NCBI GenBank assembly: GCA_030386875.1
Contig: CM059572.1
Coordinates: 35,027,732 to 35,091,731, forward strand
DNA length: 64,000 nt
Reading direction: 5' to 3'
Origin: Morinoia aosen
Lineage: Eukaryota; Arthropoda; Malacostraca; Amphipoda; Talitridae
Shown here: positions 22,201 to 34,900 of the stretch, piece after piece
How positions within the stretch are numbered: position 1 is the stretch's first letter
Layout of the letters: every line of letters begins with the position of its first letter
Program-made: the position numbers and the translations under genes
Notes under the pieces: model-generated
Databases searched by the model: none
What the model was told of the DNA's origin: nothing
What the model saw: only the letters and a program-made list of their open reading frames with translations

Positions 22201-25200
22201 CCATCATGATACCCGAAATCAAAATATTCTTGTACTTGTGAACTGTGAGCGCGACAGGGATCTATTGGACCAACAAGCAATAACTCAGTGCTTTACTTAT
22301 TATTAGCTAAAAAAAATTTGAAAAAATTGCTATATATATATTTCTTCTCTAGATAAATTGCACTTTTTTGAACAAACTATTCAATTTTCATTGCTGCAAT
22401 ATTTTTGGCTTCTGAACAAAAGTGAGCGGATGCCAGATTTTTTATATCATTTAAATGCTGTCCATGATAACATTCAAATAGATTTGAATTATTGGGAATG
22501 TTGCTGATATGAAGTATATAAATATATATAATTAAGCAAAGTATTATAGTGGGGATTATTAATGTTATAGGAATGAATATTATCGCTGTGATTACCTTTG
22601 TTTGCATGCTTGATAATCAGTTGTTGCACTGTGATCTAAATCTAAATTTCAACTCTTGTAAAGAAATTTTAATTTCACTGCTATAATTAGGATATTTCCA
22701 TAAGTATGTCGCTGACCTATTGAATGTTGAAGCTAGTTTCGTTTTGTATAAGTATCTAGAAATATATTTAATGCAAAAGATGTGCTCCGTAGTAGCCTGA
22801 GGGAAGAGCAGAAAAATGGAAGGCTTTGCTACTTCAAAGCTACGAGCACAATTCACACCTGCATAAGCATAGTTTATCATTCGGGTGAAGGCCCTGTTGA
22901 TTATCTAAATTCCTAACGAACACTCGCCTCGTGAGGCTGCATTGTATGGAGAACTTTATTCAGAGCACCAACCTTACGCGCTGGGAAATAATGAAAGTAA
23001 TTATTCTATTGCACGACTAGGAGTGTCATGCCAACCTCGACCGCAACCAAACGTCTGTAACTACTGATCAGGTTTTACGAATCTATTCAATAATTAACCT
23101 CGATAGATAGTCTATTGCGTGGTCTATTCAGCGAATAGTTTCCAGTTGACTGGCTCCAGCAGAATTTCTAGTTTACATTTGGCTTATGTGCTCCAGTGCA
23201 GAGTTTCTAAAAAACAATTTTCTACCTGCTCAAGTTCAATGTTGATCACAGACCGACGATGCACAGCCAAAACCAAGCTCGTCTTACGAGACAACCTTTG
23301 TGAGATCATCCCTACATTTCAAGGTAAAGTCTGAAATTTTCATGGAATCCTCTGGTAACTCTGCAGTACACATCGACGGGCACCAAAGCGATGGCGGAGA
23401 TGTTCTGCACGCGGCCAGAGCAGCGGGAGTTGCGGGAGTGGCTGGAGCGAGTGGCGCCCGACTCCCTCCTGCTGATCATGCGCCAGCTTCAGCACATGCC
23501 CCACACCTCCGTCATCACGCACGGCGACCTCCACACGCGCAACTGTCTTTTCAGGTCAGAGACTTGTTATTCCGCGCGAAAAGAAAAACAGTTTGTTTCC
23601 GATAAAATTGATACAAAAAGCGAGATACCTGAAATTTTGTAGCGTTGCTCTTCTTGTTGTAAGGGGAACTTTGAGCAGCGTGCTTGAAAAATTGAATTGC
23701 CATCTCGCACACCTTTGGAAATTTCTGATGTATCAGTGATACTCGCCATTTTATCATCTATATAATATTCTGCTTATTCCTTCCTTCAAACTTAGTTACT
23801 TGTCCGTCCTTTACATTTTCGTCCAAGTTTGCGGTATCATGGATACCGAATTCATAGAGTAACATCAAAAGATGGCCTTTACATGCATTAACATGTTCGA
23901 CAGTTTATAAAGATAGGTTCGGTTAGGATAGGATGGGATTTGTTATGTTAGTATATGTTAGGTTAACATAGGTTAGGTCAAGATATGTGAGGTTAGCATA
24001 GGTTAGGTAATGTTGACGGAATTTTTCAAAGGTCCACCTAGCTTAAATTAACGATGACATAGTCCGTGGAATTTCCACGGGTCCTGCTAGTTATTAAATT
24101 TTTCACAAGAGTTGTCACGATGTCTTTTTTTATTATTTAGAGGTTAGAGTTGGGATTGAAGTACCTGGCGGGCTATCGCGCTGTGTCGTCTCCTGCGGTT
24201 AGGAAGAGCAATAGGTTTAAAGTAGTTATCTTGCGCTATTGGGCCTAGCACTCCCACGTAGGATACTGCTAAATTGAGTCGGCTATATATAGGCCTTCTG
24301 AATTTCTATCGTTCTTTCCCACTTCACTTCTTTCGGTTTTTATGTCGTCTTTGTAATATCTTTCTTGTTTTTCGTCTCTTCCTTCATTACTTGTCGTTTC
24401 TATGCGCAGGGTATCCTGTGTGAGAACACACATCGTGCGTAAATTCTAAGCTTACTTTACTCCATTCCAAATGTTTTTTTTTCTCGATGATAACATCGTT
24501 GCAATTAAACTAACCACTAAACTATGCACTGGGCCGGCGAGCTTAAAAAATGTATACGTAACTTCCTCTGCAAGCTATGGTGTACATTGAAAAAAAACCC
24601 TCTGACTCGAGATAGCTATTCTTTCTACGATGAAGAAGCTAACAAATGACACCGATAGCCTTAGTTTCATAACATCAGTCGACGAGTCTCTAATTGTTGA
24701 TTTAAGAGCGAAATAGTGGTCTAATGAAATCACCGCAACTGGTGTGCTTAGTTATCTGCCGCTAAGCTGTGAATGAAAGTTCATAGAGATGTTCATTACT
24801 TTCTGCCACCATCACCTGTCAATGAAGCTGATTTTGGAAGATTCTTGAAAGTTCAATATATTGAAATCTGGGTTATTTCGTCCAGTTTCGTAGTATTAGT
24901 TCAGTTTAATAGGTAATACGAAGTTCGTAAAGCCTGATGTGATAACTGGACAAGACATACCGTATGAAACAGGGAAAATTCATTCAATGCTACTAAATGC
25001 TAGGATAGTGCTCTCTAGGGACCTTATTTTTTGATGAAAAAACTCCGGGTACAGTACCTAAGAGTTACACTTTATTGAAGCATCTTTACCTGTCAATCTC
25101 ACACCTGCTAGTAAAATGTGAACGACCTACGGAATTTTTATATTTTTGAAATTATTTTTAAGGCTGGGAAAGCAACGAATTTAAAATTAGTGTCTCGATG

Positions 25201-25952
25201 CATTGTCTCAAGCAAACAGACTCGGTTTTGTGGCACAGGTTTGGTTCTTTTATGATGGATTAGAAGCGAAGGGCTGAATTTTTCTTGTAAATTAAATGAA
25301 CGGCTATTTTCTCAGCTAATATAAAATATCGGTCTATGTTCTTCTGCGTAAAACTGTACAGATATTTTATAATTGCCCCAAGAAAATGACGACGCATTTG
25401 ATTTGAAATATACATCCTTGTAGGTACGACGACGCAGGACGTCCCGTTGAAGTTGTGCTACTCGACCTGCAAGTGATTCGAGTCGCTTCTCCAGTGGCCG
25501 ACTTGTCTTACTTGCTTCACATGTGCGTGCTGCCCTCCAAACGAGACCAAATCATACCCCCTGTGTTGAAAGCGTACCACGAGACGCTGCAGTCGGCCCT
25601 GGCAGGGTCGTCTACTGCGCTGCCCATTACAAAGGAGCAGCTCGAAAAGGAAGCAGCCGAGAGTAAACTGGGGCTCCTCTACGCTGTCCTCATGCTGGCA
25701 GTGGCGTGCAAGGCGGTCGACGCTAGCAAGTTTAAGAGGGAAACGAAGAGTGGAGAAGATGCGCTCGAGAACATACTAGAACATGCTGAAGAGAATGAAG
25801 ACGCTAAAAGAACCTCGAGTACGGAAGAGGAGACTACTGTTGGTCACATCGCGGAAATTAAACAGCTCCTTACGGAAATGGCTGACTACGCTTCAAGTTT
25901 GGGTGTACATAAGCAGTTTGCGGACATTGAGAACCATCTCTGGAAAGAATGA
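19258..25952 (+). CDS. EcKinase/CHK-like small-molecule kinase, five exons, 427 aa
   Basis: Predicted exons: 19258-19383, 20610-20826, 21802-22025, 23367-23554, 25424-25952. All junctions are GT-AG, phases agree and the total is 1284 nt. The EcKinase (DUF1679/CHK-like) family phosphorylates small molecules, such as ecdysteroids in some members, and is expanded in arthropods. Visible landmarks: ATP-binding Lys in FLVKHTS (residue 59), the FAKEIFFY helix (Glu79), the hinge LLVMEDL (118-124), a LHAAS segment, the catalytic loop THGDLHTRN (Asp243, Asn248) and LLDLQ (Asp266, replacing the DFG-type Asp of DFQ). The glycine-rich loop expected before Lys59 is poorly kept (EPFAANF). Length fits the family (~400-430 aa). 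The C-terminus is acidic, Glu/Thr-rich. Introns hold SINE-like copies. It is transcribed towards the separase-like gene. The substrate cannot be deduced. Confidence 0.85.
19540..19600 (+). mobile_element. SINE-like repeat fragment (3' tail)
   Basis: GGAACACTTTTATTGGGGTT and AAACTAACTTGCCTAATCC match the family-A 3' end only. It lies in intron 1 of the EcKinase-like gene, just upstream of a fuller copy. Confidence 0.45.
19638..19998 (+). mobile_element. SINE-like repeat (family A) in intron 1
   Basis: Begins CTGGGGCGTACAATTATTG and continues through ATGGGAATTAGCACTC and GGAACACCTTTGCTGTGG to a TAGTCTAATAT tail. Same orientation as the host gene. Confidence 0.6.
20213..20576 (+). mobile_element. 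Young SINE-like repeat (family A) next to exon 2
   Basis: A well-kept copy starting CCCTCAGGGGGATACAAC and ending in (ATA)n. The 15-bp duplication TCCCCTTGAATACCC is perfect at 20198-20212 and 20577-20591. It inserted in sense orientation only 33 bases upstream of the exon 2 acceptor, and carries its own acceptor-like CTGTCCTGTTTTTCAG at about 20363-20378. Confidence 0.8.
22026..23366 (+). other. Intron 3 of the EcKinase-like gene
   Basis: AT-rich, with donor GTTTGTG and acceptor AACTCTGCAG. No nested gene or shared repeat was recognised. Confidence 0.4.
23827..24092 (+). mobile_element. Fragment of a long-inverted-repeat element (arm), intron 4
   Basis: From TTTGCGGTATCATGGATACC through several TTAGGTTAGC-type units to CCACGGGTCCTGCTAG, it matches one arm of the large element at 58932-63113 (59148-59380) and, inverted, the opposite arm. 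Only one arm is present here. The GGTTAGG-like runs are part of this repeat. Confidence 0.6.
24195..24485 (+). mobile_element. SINE-like repeat, diverged subfamily, intron 4
   Basis: Shares AAGAGCAATAGGTTTAAAG with 15445-15768 at its start, and TTTCTATGCGCAGGGTATCC with the family-A 3' half. Confidence 0.5.
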
Positions 25953-27086
25953 GAAGTTCAGTGCAGTACTATTTTTAACAAAGCCTTGAATTTGCTTTTA
26001 TATGTTATTTCGCAGTACTGAGTTTTAGTAGCTGACGCGGAAGCTGAGTTTTAGTAGTACGGAAGTCATTCCATTCGGAAATCCTATCTGGGCGTGCATC
26101 AGGAAAAAGTAATTATTTGATCAGAAATTTATATAAAGTTCTCATAACAATGTTATGAAATTCTTTCAAGACGGGTTGCAAATCCGGAAGTTGAACTTCC
26201 TCTTTCCTAGGGCGAATTAACTTTAATTAGAAAACGTGTTTTCCAATTCTCATTTTATTTCTGGAAATGACATGGTTTCTAGGAATCAGAAAATTTTAAA
26301 CATTTTATTTGTACGAAATTTTTGCAAAGAACTTAATAGCATAGCCTCACAATATTTCTTCAACTTTTCATTCAATGTTCCCAAAAACGATGAAATTTTT
26401 GTCAGCTGAAATATTCTGTCAATTACATAATTAGTTTTTACTGATGCATGACCAAATATTAAAGTTGCTAAAAAGTTTCATCGATATTGGAAATATTGAA
26501 TGAAAAGGTGAAAAAATATAGTAAGGCTGAGGGTATACTCTTAGAATGTCCTTATTTGAGGACAGTCTAAGCTATTGGATCATTTTACGACACATTACAG
26601 TGTAGCCTGATGTTCAATACTAACTATAAAATGTAAATAGTTTGTATTTCAATAATTTTTTCACTCGAATTAGGTGTTAAAAATTAAAAAATTTAACTTG
26701 CCTCAAGTGCTCTTGAATTATTGCTATTTTTTTCTAGTTTAAATTATTTTACAATATATTCATTTATTGAAATGTAGAAGCAAATGGTAAATATAACAAT
26801 TAGCAATCAAAAAATTATACAACAATGAGCAAAAGTGTCACAACAAGCAATGAAATATTGCTGTCCTCATATGGTGACATCCGGCAGACGTGCCCGCAAA
26901 TGTGATGTGACATGTTCAATACGTTTGGACGTATTGCTTCACGCACTAGTGTGCTGCAAATACATAAGCAGACAACCAACAGCTAAGCACAGGACTGATT
27001 GGCTTAACATCAGGGGTAGTTTTCAGGTAACTTTTTACACCAGAAATTTTAGATCACATAGTGATGGAGAGCACTCGCTATGCTCC
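25953..27086. other. Downstream of the EcKinase-like gene, nothing recognised
   Basis: AT-rich sequence that includes the probable 3' UTR of the gene. No clear AATAAA was seen close to the stop; ATTAAA-type variants occur near 26458 and 26683. Confidence 0.3.
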
Positions 27087-29075
27087 TCAGGACAAGAACC
27101 AGTCTACATTTTTATTCAGCGATAAAAAATTGAAAATATTCATTGGTATACTGATATTTTCTAGGGATTCATTATACGTTGCTGCTTGGTCCGCCCTTTC
27201 ATTACCACCGATGCCTATGTGGGCTGGTCCCCAGCCGATAGTGATATTTTTATCCTCTTGAATAATTTGATGCATATCCGATGTTATCCGTTTGAGCAGT
27301 TGATTGTCTTCAGCATTGTTGTTGATAGCTTGTATGCAGCTCATTGAATTACTAAATATTACGAACTGACCAGACTGTGTTTCTTTTATTATGTTGACTG
27401 CAAGTTTGATTGCATGGAGCTCCGTAGTCATTACGCTTGCAACTATCGGCAGTGCGATCCTTCTCAAGATATTATCCATCACTGCTGCTGCACCAACCCC
27501 CGCTTGTGACTTCGAGACGTCCGTGAAGATCATTTTATAATCGCTCTAGTTGCGGAGTTTCTTCATGCACATGTTTCCAGAGGGCTGGTGTCACCTCATC
27601 TTTTCTCAGGTTCGTTGCGTTTTCCTCGAATTTCGGTGGCTTCTGAGTCCATGAATATATTTTAGGAGTGCAGTATGGCTGGACTGGTCGCGTTGGAATG
27701 TTGTATTTATTAATGACCTCACGCAGCCTCTGGATCACTGACTTCGAGAGGCGCTCACGGCTGCAGAAGAATAGTCCCAGGTTTAAAATGTGGATACAAC
27801 TATAAGCGGGGTTCAGGAAGTGACACTTAAGTTTAAAGTAGTATTGCAGGAACAGTTTTTCTTCTCTCATCCAGTTTTGGCTCATTAGTGATGATATTCA
27901 GGCCCTGTGTTGGAGTAGTCCTGAAAGCTCCCGTGCTGATGCGCATAGCCTCATTCGCAATGACATCCATTTCCTTTAATAATGTTATATTGACTGAACC
28001 GTAGTCTATCTTTGAAAGGATTAAAGATCTGTACTATCTCATTAGGATTTCTTGATCCGCTCTCCATGTATAAAGGCCTGTATACAAGATCATCGAGTGC
28101 GCGCATGAGCAGTGAAGAGAGGCGCAAGCCCCGCCCGCTCTCTTTCGCTTCTGGCGCATTTACTGCTCAATGACAATGCGGACCATACTCGTTTTCATGG
28201 CGGTGGCCAGAGCTCGTCAGTATCATTACAGCCACACTGTCTTAGAACAAGTAAATGCTCCTGAAGCGAAAACAAGTGGGCGGGGCTTGCACCTCTCTTC
28301 ACTGCTCACGCGTACACTCAATGATCGTGTAAACAGGCCTTAAGAGAATACAGATTGCAGCAGGTTAAGGTCTTTAATACATTTTGCCTTAGTTTTCTGT
28401 ATATTTTCGGTCCAGTTGAGTTTTCAGTCCCACTCAAGTCTAGGAAATTTTGTGCTCTACGTGACATATCGTGACATTCCAGTCGCAATGTTGGGGGCAC
28501 TATTAGTTCATTTCCTCTGTAAAACTGCATTGCTGTTGTTTTGGTCGTTAAAAATCTGAAGCCGTCGTGCTTAACCCATTGCGTGACTCGATTGATTGTT
28601 TCTTGCAGAGTTTTTTGCACTTCGTGCTACTAGTAGATCGTCCACGAAGAGTGAGCTGAACACTTCTTCGGGTATTTCTCTCGCCAATGAATTTATCTTC
28701 ATGGCTAAGAGAGTGACATTTTAAGTGCTACCTTGCGGTGCGCCATTGGCGAGTTCCTTTGGAGACGATATATGGTGTCCAGCTGTAACTTGGAAAGTGC
28801 GGCTTTTTAGAAATACCCATACGAAGTTTGTTGTCCTTCCTCTTCAGCTGACGGTCGCTATGTCCATCAACATTTCTTTGCGCCATGTCATGTCAAATGC
28901 TTTTTCTAAATCGAAGAATGCTGCCACCACGCACTTGCCGGCAGCAAGCGATTGTCGTATGTAGGCGTCAAATCTCACGAGGTGGTCGGTTGGTGCACGG
29001 CACTTCCTGAAGCTACACCGTGTGTCAGAGAAGATTTTCTTATTTTCAAGGTATTCTGTGAATTTTTCGCAGTAA
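27087..29075 (-). pseudogene. Truncated Jockey/I-type retrotransposon: RT and RNase H
   Basis: Read from right to left: RT blocks KIFSDTRCSFRKCRAPTDHL and AAFFDLEKAFD, NGAPQGS, the catalytic LFVDDLLVA, a thumb segment SLILSKIDYGS and GAFRTTPTQGL. These are followed by an RNase H domain with FTD, TELHAI, FSNS and GNERADQAA. RT plus C-terminal RNase H is the arrangement of the I/Jockey lineages. The third RNase H acidic residue (usually FSDS) is Asn here. The 5' part of RT, the endonuclease and ORF1 are missing. In-frame stops and a MITE at 28074-28340 show it is dead. It is unrelated to the LINE at 1697-7880, which lacks RNase H. Confidence 0.8.
28074..28340. mobile_element. 267-bp MITE with ~80-bp inverted repeats and TAA duplication
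   Basis: Ends AGGCCTGTATACAAGATCAT and, inverted, AGGCCTGTTTACACGATCAT; pairing continues through GAGCAGTGAAGAGAGG and GCAAGCCCCGCCC. TAA precedes (28071-28073) and follows (28341-28343). A 3-bp TWA-type duplication points to PIF/Harbinger-type mobilisation. It lies inside the retrotransposon remnant, so it is younger than that copy. Confidence 0.75.
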
Positions 29076-31042
29076 ATTCAGCATAACATAGGCGTTGTTC
29101 AGGTAATTATTAGGATTAATAATACGTATTAGAAGAAGCAGCCACAGAAGTAATTCCACTGGTTTGCTCACAAATATCAAGAGCCTCATTCGTTTCCACA
29201 GACCATCCATCAGATGGTCAGATAGATGCTTTAGAATACTGGCTGCATGTACTGCTTAGAGCGAATTGACACAGCAAAAAAACAAAAATGCTAAGTGAAA
29301 AGAGTTACATTTATTCACTGAAAATCACGCAAAACACAGCTCCTGTTTATTTATGTAATAAAGGCTTTAGTAGTCAAACAAACGACTCCTAAATGGCACG
29401 CGACTCCTGAACACTGCGGCCACCGCCTGTCCCAACCAGACGTCAAGAGCAGCGTACCGTCGGTACAAACCTGTCTTTTCAAATCAATCGTCATAGCAAA
29501 TCGCACGAATAAGTTACAAGGAAAATAATTCACTCCAACAGTAACTAGAACGATACGGAATTGTGTAACGTTTGATACGGGTTTTCATCTAGAAAATACT
29601 CTCTCGACACAAAATGTGCCAAATACTGACAAAATGAAGCTCATTAGTTTGTTAGGTTCTTTTCTTACTGGTTATGGTTTTTGTTGTTACAAATGACTAT
29701 CAAATACCGAAAACATCAAATATTGCTAAAATGAATCGCGTCAATATTGAAACATTCTGCCAGCACAGCAATTGTATTTGCCTGGAGATTTTTTAACGAG
29801 TACTAAAGTATGTTACAGAAAACATGACTTTGAGGAAAAATGTCCAAATAAAATCCAAGGTACGAATAGACCAAAATTATCATTCATTTTAAGGGTAGTA
29901 CACAATCAAGCTTATCCTTCAAATGCAGCCTAGCTAATGGAAGGCAACCGAAAAAGTAAAGCTAAAAGACAATGTCACAATGAAATCTCCCCTAAAAAAC
30001 GAGGATGAAATATTTAATAATAATCGCTGATATATATCAGCTTACAGCTATATGACTGCAGCTATGACGAAGACGTTTGAAAAATGGACTTCAAGCTTCT
30101 TCCAGCAGAGAATCTTAGATGAATGAGGTAGACAAGGGAGGTGGCAATGCTCTTCTGAAAAAGCGCTCGCATGGTAAGCGGGCTTCCTCCTAGTACAAGG
30201 GAACAATGGCCACGAGTGTCATGACTCTCGACTTTCATTACAACCACAACTTTTTACAGCTCGTCAATATACCGCAATTCGAAATCTAAGGCATCAAGTT
30301 TGAAAACGACGTACATATGAAATAAATGGTAGTGAAAAAGGAATGCACCAAGTTTCTTGCATCTATTTTCGGTACGTTTATACTGTCCTACTGTCGGACA
30401 TTTCAGTCACTATTTATTAAAATCGACATCCTGAAAACATATGTATACTTAATTTTATTATTAAGTAGTTCATAACCTTTTGAATGTCGGAGCAACTTTG
30501 AAAAGGGAAAATATAAATAATATTAACAGCCCAACGAGTACCCACACCAAACGACACCATGTGCGAACATTACTACTTTTCCTTTCATTATTGATGGTTC
30601 CAGAGAGTATTTTGCAGACTCATAATGGTCTGAAGACAAGAAGATGACTCATAAACTTTTGCATGATCAAATACAAACTTGTTTTTATTGAACAGATGTA
30701 TTAGCAATCCTATTTCTTGCACATCTTCCCTTGAACTTCAAACCAATCACAGACTGATATTAGTCCTCATATGCGTACGCATCAACTACCATTACACGTC
30801 TAACAGGAATAATTAAAAAAATCCCTATCCGTTGTTCATATAAGATGGATGTAAAGTCGTCCACGTAGAAACACATTTCCGTCTTCTCATGCGATCGGAA
30901 AGATGCATTTCTAAGGAAAATAGAAAACTCCTACCAAGACAGACCACGGGTTTTAAACAGTGGTGTACCTATACAAGAATGACGCAAAATAACTAGACTC
31001 AAGGTATTTTATACACCTAAAAACACCTACACTAAACAAACC
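29076..31042. other. Intergenic region and probable 3' UTR of the separase-like gene
   Basis: No coding segment and no peptidase C50 motif was found on the minus strand. AATAAA signals in the gene's sense occur at 30684-30689 and further on near 30454 and 30415, so a 3' UTR of about 350-600 nt is possible. Confidence 0.4.
30684..30689 (-). terminator. Candidate polyadenylation signal, separase-like gene
   Basis: AATAAA on the minus strand (TTTATT on plus), 354 bases downstream of the stop at 31043-31045. It is the nearest canonical hexamer I found. Confidence 0.3.
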
Positions 31043-31974
31043 TCAACTGCTGGGTCTTAGGACCCTTGATCTGCCTCGCCTTACCGAGGCTGTGGTAGGG
31101 GCACGCTCTTTGGTGCCGTCTACACCGTTTCCTGATCTCTTGTTGATAGTGCTACTAGTTTTCTTTGTTCGGGTTTGAGGGCCAACAGCGTTCTCTTTAC
31201 CACTGTCTGTCGCATTAATATGTTTCCTCGCAGTCTTCTTAGGTTTATTTAAAAATTCATCGGTAGCATCACCAGTAACCTGAGTTTTCTTAGAGCTTGG
31301 ATTGCCTCTGCTTCTCGATGCTGCCGCATTCACGGTAAGGCGAGAGTTATCGTCTCTTTGGGAGCAAACCCCAGACTTGCAAGACCTGCTAGAAGAAGTA
31401 CATGATTTTGTTGAATTGTCATCATCACTAGATTCGTCGTCTAAAGCTATTTCCCCGAGTTTCTTTCCAATGTCCATAAGATTGGAATCAGTGTCGCTCT
31501 TGGCTGGAGGATCATTTTCAGGTGACTCAGGAATAACAACAATTTTGGGAAGGACGACATGATCCGTCGTCTTAGCCATCGATCGAGCACGTATGTTCCC
31601 TCGAGAAGACATCGACTTTTTACAACTCCTTGCGGAAGGTTTCTTATAACATTTCCCAACATCGGCCGCTCCTGCATCGTCGTCTACATCTGAATCAGAG
31701 GAATCAGCGAGGGCTTTCTCCCCATTCACAAGCCTGTTTTTAACATCACTCGCAGAGGAATTATTTTGCACACTCATACCAGAGCCCCCGACCATTTCTG
31801 GGCTGTCGTCGGAGTCGTTGCCGTCTTGCCGAGGAGATCGGGGGTAGTAACGGGGGACGCGGTGCAGGGGAGGAGGGTGCCGGCTGAGTGTGGGCGAGCA
31901 GTGGGGCGTCACGGCGCCCACTGTGGGGCACGCCACGGGGCTCGCCAGCGGCACTGCCAAGGTCCTCGTCTCGT
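31043..31974 (-). CDS. ESPL1: Terminal separase-like exon: acidic, Ser-rich linker
   Basis: 309 residues, acceptor TTGCTCAG, phase-matched to the previous exon. Disordered: ADSSDSDVDDDAGAAD, IPESPENDPPAKSDTDSN, DDESSDDDNSTKSCTSSSRS, then basic segments (NKPKKTARKH, RRGRSR) that could act as nuclear localisation signals, and stop TGA. SP sites (PRSPRQ, PESPEN) are possible Cdk targets. A strong donor-like TCG|GTAAGG lies 34 bases before the stop and could bypass it if further exons exist. Confidence 0.65.
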
Positions 31975-34900
31975 CTGAGCAATGGGAAATGAGTGTAAAA
32001 ATTTTTCTGAACATTTATCTACAAAATTTGAGGAGAATACTAAAACATGAGTTGGATTCTGGAATGAAGAGATGGAATTGTCACTATAAGTCATTTGGTA
32101 TCTGATAGTAAAAATTAACTACTTTACTTTGGGGTCTCTAGGACGCGTGAACTTGTGCACGGTAATGAAGTAGTAACTGACTATTTATAAATAACTCTAA
32201 ATAGTTAAAAAATATCCCATTCATTCCCAAGAAATTCAGTCTGCCTCTAGGAAGACATTCACAGCAACAACACCAGCTCATGTTCAACATTACAATCAAA
32301 TTAATTTTCATCTTGCTGGCAAGAAACATTACCGAAAGATTACACAAAAATTAGCGACGTAATGCACAAAAATTTTCATAATATATATTTTATACACAAT
32401 ACATATTTTATTATGACATTGTGTTATTAGCTTTACTTTTTCAGCAGCCTTCCATTAGCTAGGCTGCGTTTGTCGGACAAGCTTAATTGTGTCTATCAGA
32501 AATTTAATGCAAGAAAAATTCCCCATTGGATTATTTAGAATGAATTGCTGTGAATACTTCTGCATTAATTGCTCAACGCGCATGACTTACTCGTTGTAAA
32601 TTCACCAAATTTTTACAAGTTATGTGACGGCTTATTTTCAAGAATGTTTCTTTCATCATCACAGAAAATCAATATGAATCACTTCAATTTGAATACGTAA
32701 ACTTTGTACAACAGCAGGCGATTAGGTTAAGAGCAAACTTTCCAAGATTTATATACGTGCAAAGTAAATTTCAAAGGCTTTATATTCCAGCAGATTTTAA
32801 AGCAAACGTTCTGAATTGCAGCAAGTCCAGGAGCCAGTTAGGAAACAAGGTATCTGGAATGGAAAAATCATGATTTCTATTCTGTCATATTTTGACTACA
32901 AAATTGAGGTTTACCAACAGATAGTTGACAAGAAGCTGTTGCTACCTGTCAAACAACTGCACCTAGCTGAGAAAAAGCTGTTGCCAGCTGAGAAAAAGCT
33001 GTTGCCTGCTGACAATAAGCTCTCAACATTTGACAAGAAGCACCTGCCAGTAGCCAGGAAGCACCTGCCAGTAGCCAGGAAGCCCCTGCCAGCCGACAAA
33101 AAGCACCTGCCAGCCGACAAAAAGCACTTGCCAGCCGACAAAAAGCACTTGCCAGCCGACAAAAAGCACCTGCCAGCCAACAGGAAGCACCTGCCAGCCA
33201 ACAAAAAGCACCTGCCAGCCAACAGGAAGCACCTGCCAGCCAACAGGAAGTACCTGCCAGCCGACAGACAGCACCTGCCAGCTGACAAGAAGCAGTTGCC
33301 AGTAGCCAGGAAGGAGTAGCCAGTTGCCCACCTCTGGAGGTGGCGACCAGGTGACGGTGGGCGTTGAGGAGGTGGCGCGCCTGGAGCAGCAGCGGCAGCA
33401 GGTGGCAGTGGTGCCGCCACACGCTCTGTAAGGCAACACGCAGGGCTTGTAGGGCAGTACAGTACAGTACAGTAACGAATAAAATTTCTCAGTAATTCAA
33501 CTTATAAGGTAAGACTTTACAAAAAAAATAAAGTTAAAGACAATACCATTCATGATAGTAGGATTTACTATATTACATAAGGCATTCAAACTGCAATGTG
33601 CTGCTGATTTCCACAAATTTTAAGTCAATTTTTTTGACATTCATTTAATATTTTTTTCACATTACCTAATCCTGTTTTACTTATAAGAAATTCGTATGTT
33701 TGCTGCTTAGTCAAAGTAAAAACTCAATACTGTAGTCTACTCCTTCACAGACCAATTGGTGACCAGATATATCCGAGTTAGTATATCAAGACTTTAATTT
33801 GTACATTAAGCGTTGACTTCTGATGAGAAAGCACACTCAATTTGTGAGTTAGAAGTTGATTTCTGTTGAGAGAGCACACTCAATCTGTAATTTAGTTTTG
33901 GATTTCTGATAACAAAGCACACTCAAACTGTAAGCTAGACGTTGATTCCTGTTGAAACAGCACACTTAGTCTGTATATAAGATGTTAATTTTTGATGAGA
34001 AAGCCCACTCCATCTGTAAGTTAGAAGTTGATATCAGTTGCGAGAGCGCACTGTAGCAACAAGTACCTGGAGAGGGAGGGCATGTGAGGCAGTGACCGCC
34101 GAGTTGCAGAGCTGCAGCGCCTCTGCCCACCGGTCGCGTGCCACCAACACCTGCACCGCACTGCGCTGCACGCTGCACCAGCCCTGCTCACCACACACCC
34201 CTCTCACAACATGCGCTGCCATTTCTACTAGTGCGTAAATATGTCCTTTAGCTTAATCCTTCAACGTCAAAGAGGATTTCAAAATCCAATTTCATGTTTT
34301 ACTTCTTGTGAAGTTTGTGCCGTAATGTGTTCTTCAAAGTTCATCATCAAGTGGCAGTTCTTTCCTCATCCTGATATTGGTGACTACTTGATGCAGGTGA
34401 CAGTTTAATGATAGCAGTTGTCATAACGGTAATATGAATACAAAATTGTGACGTTAAAGGGTTAATATCCCTCATGCAAGCCACTGAGGCATGTCCTCTT
34501 TTAACAGCTGGGGCGAGAAGTTATTCTCACACAGCAGCGCATCATTCTAATGATATATGAGTTTACGTGTACACTCAAGGGCAATAGTCTAATGGTTTAG
34601 CAGTTGATATCAGCTCAGGGTATTTGTGCACAGCAGCGCACCAGTCAAATGGTATTCAACAAGTACCTTATTAACTCATGCAACCTGCTGAAGCACCATA
34701 TTTGTTCTATCACTCCAGTCATTCTCACATTTCTGAAAAGTTGGGGTAATGAAGGAGTGTGAAGGAGGAGAGAGTAAAGGGGAGGGGAAGGAGAATTTTA
34801 CAATGCCATACAGAATTTAGGTACTTTAAAGCTCCTGAAACTGGAACATGCTCTAACTGGATCTTCCTGTAACTGGTCATCCTCAAATGTAAACAACTTT

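Noticed and set aside
23920-24015. TTAGG-like runs suggesting interstitial telomere sequence
   Set aside because: The units are irregular (ATAGGTTAGG, TTAGCATAGG) and belong to an arm of a dispersed element that recurs at 59230-59310.
27087-27533. RNase H domain as a host gene
   Set aside because: It follows RT blocks in the same orientation with a decayed frame, the order of an I/Jockey-type retrotransposon.
29076-31042. Separase protease exons downstream of the stop
   Set aside because: I searched the minus-strand frames for a separase His/Cys protease motif and found none. This is a negative result by eye only.
32816-33439. Four overlapping ORFs of 138-169 codons
   Set aside because: Again a 21-bp repeat open in all frames. 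Only the 94-nt exon 33332-33425, in phase with its neighbours, is supported.
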